From: an uncultured Eubacteriales bacterium
GTDB taxonomy: Bacteria > Bacillota > Clostridia > Oscillospirales > CAG-272
Assembly: GCA_900546635.1 (NCBI GenBank)
Contig: URDS01000087.1
Location: forward strand, 1 to 6,928
DNA: 6,928 bases
Reading direction: 5' to 3'
Under the pieces are notes generated by a model. The model saw only the letters and a list, made by a program, of their open reading frames with translations. It ran no database searches and was not told the origin of the DNA. Below, in pieces: positions 1 through 5,247 of the stretch. Position numbers and translations under genes: made by a program. Within the stretch, counting starts at the first letter, position 1. Every line of letters begins with the position of its first letter.

Positions 1-61
1 GGCTCGAACCTATGACCCTCTGCTTGTAAGGCAGATGCTCTCCCAGCTGAGCTAAACTTCC
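1..61 (-). tRNA. tRNA-Val (anticodon UAC), partial
   Basis: Read on the minus strand, the segment gives a 5' acceptor arm (GGAAGTT), the TA at positions 8-9, a D arm with paired GCTC/GAGC, and an anticodon arm TCTGC-CTTACAA-GCAGA. The seven-base loop places UAC at positions 34-36, which reads valine GUA codons. The variable loop and the TTCGAGC T-loop follow. The gene runs off the left edge, so the 3' half of the T stem, the 3' acceptor strand and the CCA end are not visible. The predicted 5' end is at position 61. It is transcribed leftward from the promoter at 119-147, and more tRNAs could follow outside the window. Confidence 0.93.
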
Positions 62-118
62 GATCTTGCTAAGAATCTTAAGGCTCAGCTATTGCCTACC
101 GGCCTCGCGACATTTGGT

Positions 119-147
119 ATTATATCATAGCTATATATGTTTGTCAA
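119..147 (-). promoter_or_regulatory. Sigma-A promoter for the tRNA-Val
   Basis: On the minus strand there is a perfect -35 TTGACA (142-147) and a perfect -10 TATAAT (119-124), separated by exactly 17 bp. Just upstream of the -35 lies an A-rich stretch (about 148-180, runs of A on the minus strand), which fits an UP element as seen at strong stable-RNA promoters. Transcription should start near 112, giving a leader of about 50 nt that RNase P would remove from the tRNA. Confidence 0.9.
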
Positions 148-232
148 CAGTTTTTTTCGTTTTTTTCTCAAAAAAATACAATGCCTTTTTTCGGTCTGTT
201 TTCACAAAATTCAGCCTATTTTTTCCGCCTGC

Positions 233-261
233 TTGACGCGGTGCAAGCGGCATGGTAAAAT
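233..261 (+). promoter_or_regulatory. Sigma-A promoter for the ThyX-like gene
   Basis: TTGACG (-35, 233-238) and TAAAAT (-10, 256-261) are separated by 17 bp on the plus strand. The predicted start near 268 leaves a 5' leader of about 130 nt before the chosen start codon at 398. The promoter is divergent from the tRNA promoter, with about 85 bp of T- and A-rich DNA between the two -35 boxes. I found no strong operator or riboswitch-like structure in the leader (262-397), only weak short stems. Confidence 0.75.
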
Positions 262-380
262 AGATTTATCAGTCAAGAATCTCTAACTTTTTCCGAATAA
301 GTACCGGCGGAGAGAGCGAGCACGGCGAGCAGGAACCAATTCAATTCGCAGCCCGAAAGCTATGCCGTTTTACTTACTTG

Positions 381-386
381 AAAGGA
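381..386 (+). promoter_or_regulatory. Ribosome binding site that sets the start at 398
   Basis: AAAGGA lies 11 nt before the ATG at 398. The earlier in-frame ATG at 362 has no purine-rich Shine-Dalgarno sequence in front of it. The 12 residues it would add do not resemble the start of the conserved protein, which begins naturally at MIKIERIS. The site therefore favours 398 over 362. Confidence 0.65.
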
Positions 387-397
387 CGCAAAATGCT

Positions 398-1021
398 ATG
401 ATTAAAATCGAGCGTATTTCCGTGATGAACTTTGAAAACGCCATACGGGGCGCGCGCAATCCTCTGAACTCATGGGAACGGTCGGACAGCCGTTATGCGG
501 AGGACGGAAAATTTATTCTGGGAGAAAACGACCTTGCGCTGGCAAGAAAGTTATGCCGGGCGGGAAGCGATCACCGAAAATTCATACGCCAAATCCTGGT
601 TTCGGTTGACATTACCGCGCCGCTCTATTGGTGGAAAGAATTTGATACCTATAAGGTAGCGACCGTAGCCAATTCCACCAGCACCATGCACAAAATCCAT
701 GCCAAGGCGTTTGAGCTTTCGGATTTCAGCACCGATCACATGACAGAGACAGCGCAAAAAAAATTCCGGGACTATATCGCCTTTTTGGAAGAAACGCGGA
801 CAGCCTATTTGGAAAACAAAGAAAAAAAATACTGGTATGATCTGATTCAGCTTCTGCCCTCCTCCTATAATCAGTTGCGGACCGTTACCCTGAATTATGA
901 AACGCTCACCAACATGTACTACGCCCGCAAGAATCACAAGCTGGACGAATGGCACACCTACTGCGACTGGATTCAGACGCTGCCCTATGCCATGGATATG
1001 ATCTGCGTGCATGAGGCATAA
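398..1021 (+). CDS. ThyX-like protein with degenerate active-site motif
   Basis: A soluble protein of 207 residues with no signal peptide or membrane segment. Its layout can be lined up by eye with flavin-dependent thymidylate synthase ThyX. An N-terminal strand and helix end in AIRGARNP (about residues 15-22), comparable to the RAAR region of ThyX. A helix follows, then the strand VDITAPLYWWKEF (70-82), matching the ThyX xxxxAPIFVARQW segment. TYKVATVANSTSTMH (84-98) falls where ThyX has RHRxxSxNExSxRY. The C-terminal LPSSYNQLRTVTLNYETLT (153-171) and YYARKNHKLDEWHTY (174-188) match the ThyX LPxxLYTxxxWTxNxRSL and LRxxxxAQWE segments. The FAD- and dUMP-binding RHR residues and the NxR arginine are replaced, so ordinary thymidylate synthase activity is doubtful. 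The gene stands alone between its own promoter and a terminator. The fold assignment is an inference from remembered ThyX sequence; the function is unknown. Confidence 0.7.
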   Translation: MIKIERISVMNFENAIRGARNPLNSWERSDSRYAEDGKFILGENDLALARKLCRAGSDHRKFIRQILVSVDITAPLYWWKEFDTYKVATVANSTSTMHKIHAKAFELSDFSTDHMTETAQKKFRDYIAFLEETRTAYLENKEKKYWYDLIQLLPSSYNQLRTVTLNYETLTNMYYARKNHKLDEWHTYCDWIQTLPYAMDMICVHEA

Positions 1022-1093
1022 ATTGATTTTGTGAAAAAGCCTCGCGGACGTGCGGAGATATACCCCGCAACACAATACTATCTTTCAAAAGAA

Positions 1094-1134
1094 ATGCCGG
1101 AGCAATTCCTTATGGGAAATGCTCCGGTATTTTT
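1094..1134. terminator. Bidirectional hairpin terminator
   Basis: An inverted repeat of 16 bases per arm (1094-1109 and 1115-1130) has a CCGGAGCA/TGCTCCGG core, one G-T pair, one mismatch and a five-base loop. A T-rich tail (1130-1134, then more T runs up to 1150) serves the plus-strand gene ending at 1021. On the minus strand the hairpin is followed by TTTCTTTT, and it lies 25-65 bp beyond the end of the minus-strand gene at 1159, so it probably ends both convergent transcripts. Confidence 0.82.
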
Positions 1135-1158
1135 ATGCTTTTTTATTTTTTGCGATCC

Positions 1159-2271
1159 TTATTTCGTGATCGTTGCGGTGCTGGTATTGCCGTCCCAAGC
1201 AACCGTGCCGCCGAGCGCTTCTGCTACGAAACGAACCGGCAGATAGGTTCTCGAATTTTCGATGAATGCAGGCGCATCCAAAGGCTTCTCTTCGCCGTTG
1301 ATCGTTGCGGTTGTCGCGCCTATGGTGATTTTGATTTCAATATCGCCGCTGGTGAGCGTCGCCGTGCTGGTCGCGCCGTCCCAAGCAACCGTTGCACCAA
1401 GGTTTTCAGCCACAAAGCGGACGGGGAGCATCGTGCGATCCTGACGGATGATCGGAGCAGCATCCAGTTCTTTCGCGACGCCGTTTACATAACCGTTCAT
1501 ATCGCCGATCGTCATTTTGATCTCGGTAGTACCGGTTACGGGCGCGTCGCCGACAAATTTGGAAATAACCAGATTGTCAAACGAGGTGTTGCCCACATTG
1601 ACGCCGCCGGGCTTATCGTCCTTAGCATACATTCTGAATCCGAAAGTGCCCTGGCTCCAAGCATCGTGGGTTCCGGTGAACGCATAAACTTCCGCGCCGG
1701 TGTCGATATTCGTAAAGATAGCCTGTATTTTATTGCCCTGAACCGCCAGTTGGATATGCAGATTGCTGCCGGGAGCGAAAGCGCCGGCCGTGCCTACGTT
1801 GATATTACCGCCCCATGCGCCGGCTTCTTTAGCGTAACCAACCGCAGCGAGATCGCCGCTGAATCCGACAAAACCGACATAGCCCGCAAAGCCATTCGGG
1901 GCTGTGCCGTCTACAAAATCAAGATTGGAACGAATGAGCGGACCAGCCTGCGTTGTCGTGTTGTACATGTCCACATCCAAAACATAGTCGGTCAGCGTCG
2001 TCAAAGCGCTGTCTCCGGTGTACACGATGAACGGAGTGTGCCCCACACCATCATATGCAGTCAGGTAAAGGCGACCGTCTTTGACTTCCCATGTACCCAT
2101 GTACTGAGTAAAATCATTCAGTGCATCTGCGCTGTCAAATCCGTTGGAATAAACAGTCTCAAGTTTGGATGTGTCAAGACGTACTCCCTCATCGTCAATT
2201 GCAAATGCGCCGACTGTCAGCAGCGCAAGCGTCAACACGAGCGCGCTGAGCACAAAACCAAATTTTTTCAT
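1159..2271 (-). CDS. Secreted protein: concanavalin-like domain plus two stalk repeats
   Basis: A 370-residue exported protein. Residues 1-24 form a signal peptide (MKK, hydrophobic core, cleavage after AFA). Residues about 38-238 look like a concanavalin/LamG-type beta-sandwich: YSNGFDS, GTWEVKDGRLYLTA, a VLDVDMY strand, a GFRMYAK strand and the closing FDNLVISKF, as in families that bind sugars or act as glycoside-hydrolase accessory domains. Residues about 250-308 and 311-369 are two copies of the copper amine oxidase N-terminal-like 'stalk' domain, each with a NGxxxxLDA stretch, RTxLPVRFVAExLG and TVAWDGxTSTAT. In many Bacillota such repeats tether or extend secreted proteins at the cell surface; they do not imply amine oxidase activity. 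No catalytic domain, LPXTG motif or membrane anchor is seen. The start is set by GGAGG (2281-2285) 9 nt upstream. Substrate and partner are unknown. Confidence 0.85.
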   Translation of the reverse strand: MKKFGFVLSALVLTLALLTVGAFAIDDEGVRLDTSKLETVYSNGFDSADALNDFTQYMGTWEVKDGRLYLTAYDGVGHTPFIVYTGDSALTTLTDYVLDVDMYNTTTQAGPLIRSNLDFVDGTAPNGFAGYVGFVGFSGDLAAVGYAKEAGAWGGNINVGTAGAFAPGSNLHIQLAVQGNKIQAIFTNIDTGAEVYAFTGTHDAWSQGTFGFRMYAKDDKPGGVNVGNTSFDNLVISKFVGDAPVTGTTEIKMTIGDMNGYVNGVAKELDAAPIIRQDRTMLPVRFVAENLGATVAWDGATSTATLTSGDIEIKITIGATTATINGEEKPLDAPAFIENSRTYLPVRFVAEALGGTVAWDGNTSTATITK

Positions 2272-2316
2272 TGTAAAAAACCTCCATATTTTATATTTGG
2301 ATTATGTAGCACCTTT

Positions 2317-2345
2317 ATTCTCTCACAATTCTGTAGCAAAATCAA
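2317..2345 (-). promoter_or_regulatory. Candidate promoter for the stalk-domain gene
   Basis: The minus strand reads TTGATT (2340-2345), a 17-bp gap, then GAGAAT (2317-2322). Each box matches the sigma-A consensus at 4 of 6 bases, so the call is weak. It would give a leader of about 40 nt. A perfect TATAAT on the same strand at 2387-2392 lacks a recognisable -35 and is the alternative. The noncoding stretch 2272-2566 otherwise holds the direct repeats at 2374-2408 and the terminator of the next gene. Confidence 0.35.
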
Positions 2346-2373
2346 CCGGTTCCATGTATAAAAACTTCAAATA

Positions 2374-2408
2374 TTGTATGAAATTTATTATAATTTTTGT
2401 ATGAAATT
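2374..2408. repeat. 12-bp direct repeat pair upstream of the stalk-domain gene
   Basis: TTGTATGAAATT occurs exactly twice, at 2374-2385 and 2397-2408, 23 bp apart from start to start. The palindrome ATTATAAT (2387-2394) lies between them. The pair lies about 30-65 bp upstream of the candidate -35 of the stalk-domain gene, where an activator or repressor could bind. AATTGTGA (2405-2412) at the edge of the second copy also has an exact inverted partner, TCACAATT, at 2323-2330 inside the candidate promoter spacer. Chance is possible because the region is AT-rich. Confidence 0.45.
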
Positions 2409-2535
2409 GTGAAAGCCCCCGATTTTCCGAGCGCAACAATTTAACGCTTTCCGAAAAAGCACAAACCGGAAACAGTTAATTGACTGAGCTTCGAAAAACA
2501 GGTTTCAGAATACAAGATACTGCATATATCGCACA

Positions 2536-2564
2536 AAAATTTAAAAGCTTCGGTCAAACCAAGC
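2536..2564 (-). terminator. Likely terminator of the two-repeat secreted protein gene
   Basis: On the minus strand, three bases beyond the stop codon, GCTTGGT and ACCgAAGC can pair (seven pairs with one bulged base) around a three-base loop. TTTT, AAA and TTTTT follow (2536-2546 in plus coordinates). The stem is short and AT-containing, so strength is uncertain, but position and tail fit intrinsic termination. Confidence 0.5.
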
Positions 2565-2566
2565 GC

Positions 2567-3952
2567 TTATGCGGTTATCGACTGATTTTCACGCGAAAGA
2601 ACCATTGTGTTTGCGCTGTTGGCCAGCGCATAGGCATACGCGCCTTTCACATATTCGCAGAACAACTGATACGCGATTTCATCAAACGATTGTCCCTGCC
2701 CCAGTATGCCGGAAACCTGAAAAAGTTCCGGCATCACAACGATACCGTCTCCCTCAATCGACTCAAACGTATGCGACGAATTTTCAAAAACAACATACGC
2801 GCCGGATTCCACATACAGCTTCACAGTAAAAGGCTGTTTGGACAGACAGATTACATTCGGACCGATAGTAAGCGTCGTGCCGGAAGCTACGCGAAGCACA
2901 TTCTGCTCAGCGCCCTCCTGAAAGAAATAAAGATTCTCAAGTCGGGTATCCGTGGCGATCGTAAGCGTTTTTCCGGTCGCCATTTTAATTACACCGCCGG
3001 CAGGATTGCTTGCCGGCTCGGAATTCATATAATTGGTTCCGCCGTATGCGCCGGTAATCGTCAAATAGCTGCCAAGCTGCGGAATGGTATAATCGCTTCC
3101 GATATACAGACGTCCGGTCGCAACCAGCGTACCGCCTCCGCGCACCAAATTCATCGCGCCGCTTTCCGCAAGACCGAGCAGCGTTTTCTTCGGCGCGGCA
3201 GGCTCTGTGCCGCTGGCGGCATTGTTGCCGTTATTATAGTTGACATACGCCACGGCAGGCGGAACATTGATATCCACGTCGCCGCCGGGATTGGTAGCGG
3301 GTATCCGATTATAATCATATACATAATCGTAATACACATTACCGCCCTCATTCTCCACTTCAAAATCGCCGCCGTTGATAATAGCCGTTCCGCCCTCTTT
3401 GACGACAATCTTCATTTGATAGGCCTGATTGGACATGGTTACAACGCCCGTGCCGATCAAAAGCGTTACCCCGTCCGGCACAATAATCGAATTTTGTGCA
3501 TTTTCCTGAAACACGATTAAGTCGTCCATAATCACATTGCTGGAAAGCGTAAAGGTCGCGCCGCCAGTCATTTTAAACGCACAAGCCGGATTGTTTGCCG
3601 GCGCGGGATTCATATAATTTACATCATTGTATTTGGACGTAATCAACAATGTTCCGGTCAGCTTCGGAAGCGTATAAGTTGCGCCGACATAAGCTTTGCC
3701 GCTGACAACCAACGTACCGCTTTGAGGCAGACAAGAGATCACGCCGTTTCCCTTCAAGGATCCGAATGTCTTTTTCGCACTGTCCGCGCTCGCGCCCGTA
3801 GAAGAATCCGAACCCGCATAATTCAGAAATGCGACGGCGGGGTTGGTTAGATAAATCAAACGCGAAGGCTGATCTCCCTCGGCGCCCACAGTCAGCGGAA
3901 ATACAAGCGCCGCAGTCAAAACAGCCAGAAACAAACAGAAGATTTTTTTCAT
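2567..3952 (-). CDS. Secreted two-repeat, beta-helix-like protein
   Basis: A 461-residue exported protein that I do not recognise as a named family. Residues 1-24 are a signal peptide ending TVGA/EG. The mature part holds two clearly homologous repeats, about residues 38-200 and 232-400. Each carries AVA(F/Y)xNY, then KKT near the start, GTLVxxGxxYxGxxYTxPxL, NYMNxxPAxNPA, KM, a strand-rich stretch with FQE, and a TTLTIGPNV or VTLLIGTGV element. Short alternating hydrophobic strands with Gly and Asn turns suggest a right-handed beta-helix, though no fold can be proven by eye. A Tyr-, Asp- and Pro-rich linker (about 206-231) joins the repeats. A short tail (409-461) looks more helical (FDEIAYQLFCEYVKGAYAYA) and ends without a sorting signal. 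GGAGG at 3960-3964 sits 7 nt before the ATG. It is a single-gene unit with its own promoter; carbohydrate or surface binding is only a guess. Confidence 0.8.
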   Translation of the reverse strand: MKKIFCLFLAVLTAALVFPLTVGAEGDQPSRLIYLTNPAVAFLNYAGSDSSTGASADSAKKTFGSLKGNGVISCLPQSGTLVVSGKAYVGATYTLPKLTGTLLITSKYNDVNYMNPAPANNPACAFKMTGGATFTLSSNVIMDDLIVFQENAQNSIIVPDGVTLLIGTGVVTMSNQAYQMKIVVKEGGTAIINGGDFEVENEGGNVYYDYVYDYNRIPATNPGGDVDINVPPAVAYVNYNNGNNAASGTEPAAPKKTLLGLAESGAMNLVRGGGTLVATGRLYIGSDYTIPQLGSYLTITGAYGGTNYMNSEPASNPAGGVIKMATGKTLTIATDTRLENLYFFQEGAEQNVLRVASGTTLTIGPNVICLSKQPFTVKLYVESGAYVVFENSSHTFESIEGDGIVVMPELFQVSGILGQGQSFDEIAYQLFCEYVKGAYAYALANSANTMVLSRENQSITA

Positions 3953-3990
3953 GAACGCACCTCCGGCAGCACGGAATACTTTACAATTTT

Positions 3991-4019
3991 ATTATAAATG
4001 TACAAAAGCGGCAAGTCAA
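3991..4019 (-). promoter_or_regulatory. Sigma-A promoter for the two-repeat secreted protein gene
   Basis: The minus strand reads TTGACT (4014-4019), a 17-bp spacer, then a perfect TATAAT (3991-3996). The predicted start near 3984 gives a leader of about 32 nt that contains the GGAGG ribosome binding site. The strength suggests high expression unless a regulator acts. Confidence 0.87.
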
Positions 4020-4043
4020 TACTGCGCGGCATTGTGTTCATTT

Positions 4044-4071
4044 TCGGGAACAGGATGGTGTAATTTCCCGA
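4044..4071. repeat. 7-bp inverted repeat upstream of the 3991-4019 promoter
   Basis: TCGGGAA (4044-4050) and TTCCCGA (4065-4071) are exact inverted copies 14 bp apart. They lie about 25-50 bp upstream of the -35 of the leftward promoter. No T tail follows on either strand, so a terminator is unlikely and a protein-binding site is possible. Apart from the two terminators and this repeat, I see nothing else in 4020-4198. Confidence 0.3.
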
Positions 4072-4110
4072 TATGTCTGTCGAATTCTGTGTTTTTTTGC
4101 TTCCCCGTAC

Positions 4111-4132
4111 AAAAAGGAGCGCAACACGCTCC
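4111..4132 (-). terminator. Second terminator of the chaperone gene cluster
   Basis: On the minus strand GGAGCG and CGCTCC pair (6 bp) around a five-base loop and are followed by TTTTT (plus positions 4111-4115). It lies 28 bp downstream, in the direction of transcription, of the stronger hairpin at 4160-4188. It looks like a degenerate copy of that hairpin and probably acts as a backup. Confidence 0.65.
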
Positions 4133-4159
4133 GCAGTCTGTGACAAAGTAAAAGCGGTC

Positions 4160-4188
4160 AAAAAAGGAGCGCGTTGCGCTCCTTTTTT
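4160..4188. terminator. Main terminator of the chaperone gene cluster
   Basis: A perfect 13-bp inverted repeat with a three-base loop: six A, then GGAGCGC, GTT, GCGCTCC and six T. It starts 11 bp past the end of the coding region at 4199. It is symmetrical, so it can end transcription from either side, but the only gene that needs it here is the minus-strand cluster to its right. Confidence 0.9.
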
Positions 4189-4198
4189 CAATATAATT

Positions 4199-5230
4199 TT
4201 ATTCCGTAACAAAGGTTGCACTCGAAAGCACGTCGGCCATAATCTTTTCATAAAGAACCTTGGTCTCGGTATTCTGTCTGGAAACACGGCTCTTGTACGT
4301 TTTTACATCGGTTTCTGCTTTCTCGGCCAGAACCGCTACTTTGGCCTCGTACTCCTCATCGCTGACCGTATAACCGCCGGCCTTGGCAACTGCGTAAAGC
4401 GCCAATTCCTCCCGAATCGAGGTCTGCGCCTGCTCGGTGCAGGACTCTTTTGTAATACCGAGATTCTCCAGCTTCAAACCTGCATGAATGTACTGATAAT
4501 ACATCGCCTCATAGTACTCATACAAACTGTTTGCCATATGCGCCACCGCTTTTTCGGGATACGCCTTAAATTCGCAATTTTCCACAACGGCAGTCCACGC
4601 ATACATGTTTTTGTTCTTTTCCAATGTCTCGGCAGCGGCATCCTCCAGTTCGGTGCGGATCTGCTTGCGGTAATCCTCCGCGCTGTCCGCGCCGAGTTCC
4701 TCCGCGATTTCATCGGTCAGCACAGCGGGAACAACCTCGGACACCGTATTCATCGTAATATCAAACTGCGCCGGTTTACCGTTCAGCGCTTCATTGCCGT
4801 AATCTTCCGGGAAAGTCACGTCGATCGTGCGCTTTTCCCCCGCCGACATGCCGACAATCGCATCCTCAAAGCCTTCAATATAACCGGCCTCGCCGAGCAC
4901 AAGCTCCTGATCCGAAGCGGTACCGCCCTCAAACTCCGCGCCGTCTACACGTCCGACAAAGTCGATATTGACGGTATCTCCGAGTTCGCAGGCGCGATCC
5001 ACAGGAGCAGTCGTAGAATATTCCGCAATTTCTTCCGCAATTTTTTCCTCTACATCCTCATCAGTCACTTCATCCGCGGCGGGAAGCGTTACGGTCAGAT
5101 TCAAATACTCACCGGCCGTGATATAAGGGGTCAAATCCTCCTTCATATACTCAAACCGGTACTCACCGCAGGAAACAAACAAGCAGGAAAGCAATACTGC
5201 GGCAAGTGCAAAAGCGATGAATTTTTTCAT
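4199..5230 (-). CDS. Trigger-factor-like prolyl isomerase lipoprotein (343 aa)
   Basis: A predicted membrane-anchored foldase outside the cytoplasm. Residues 1-20 are a lipoprotein signal with the lipid-modified cysteine most likely C21 (FVSC-G; C16, after LLS, is the alternative). Residues about 37-78 match the linker that precedes the isomerase domain in trigger factors (YLNLTVTLP, VTDEDVEEKI). Residues 79-165 are an FKBP-type peptidyl-prolyl isomerase domain: GDTVNIDFVGRVDG, FEGGTA, GYIEGFEDAIVGM, GEKRTIDVTFPEDYG, LNGKPAQFDI. Residues about 168-340 are helical and charged like the trigger factor C-terminal (SurA-like) chaperone domain. The trigger factor ribosome-binding domain with its GFRxGxxP motif is absent, and the signal peptide takes its place. 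It is the last gene of the cluster, 17 bp after the upstream stop. AAAGGAG overlaps that gap with GGAG at 5241-5244, 10 nt before the ATG. It is a paralogue of its two neighbours; client proteins are unknown. Confidence 0.88.
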   Translation of the reverse strand: MKKFIAFALAAVLLSCLFVSCGEYRFEYMKEDLTPYITAGEYLNLTVTLPAADEVTDEDVEEKIAEEIAEYSTTAPVDRACELGDTVNIDFVGRVDGAEFEGGTASDQELVLGEAGYIEGFEDAIVGMSAGEKRTIDVTFPEDYGNEALNGKPAQFDITMNTVSEVVPAVLTDEIAEELGADSAEDYRKQIRTELEDAAAETLEKNKNMYAWTAVVENCEFKAYPEKAVAHMANSLYEYYEAMYYQYIHAGLKLENLGITKESCTEQAQTSIREELALYAVAKAGGYTVSDEEYEAKVAVLAEKAETDVKTYKSRVSRQNTETKVLYEKIMADVLSSATFVTE

Positions 5231-5247
5231 AGTCCTAATTCTCCTTT

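Noticed and set aside
362..397. Earlier in-frame ATG for the ThyX-like gene
   Set aside because: It has no ribosome binding site, and its 12 extra residues do not look like part of the conserved protein; AAAGGA points to the ATG at 398.
551..1075. Long open frame on the minus strand opposite the ThyX-like gene
   Set aside because: It lies wholly across a gene with promoter, ribosome binding site and recognisable family pattern. Its protein is unlike any known family and no ribosome binding site supports it.
1135..2361. 408-codon plus-strand open frame opposite the stalk-domain gene
   Set aside because: It is a shadow of the minus-strand gene, which has a signal peptide, stalk repeats and GGAGG. 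The shadow starts inside the T-rich tail of the terminator and has a composition unlike a real protein.
2442..2476. Possible hairpin TTTCCG...CGGAAA between the two secreted-protein genes
   Set aside because: The 6-bp stem has a 13-base loop and no T tail in a useful place; the structure next to the stop codon at 2567 is a better terminator.
2480..3520. 346-codon plus-strand open frame opposite the two-repeat secreted protein
   Set aside because: It has no ribosome binding site or recognisable domain. The opposite strand carries a signal peptide, internal repeats and a strong promoter.
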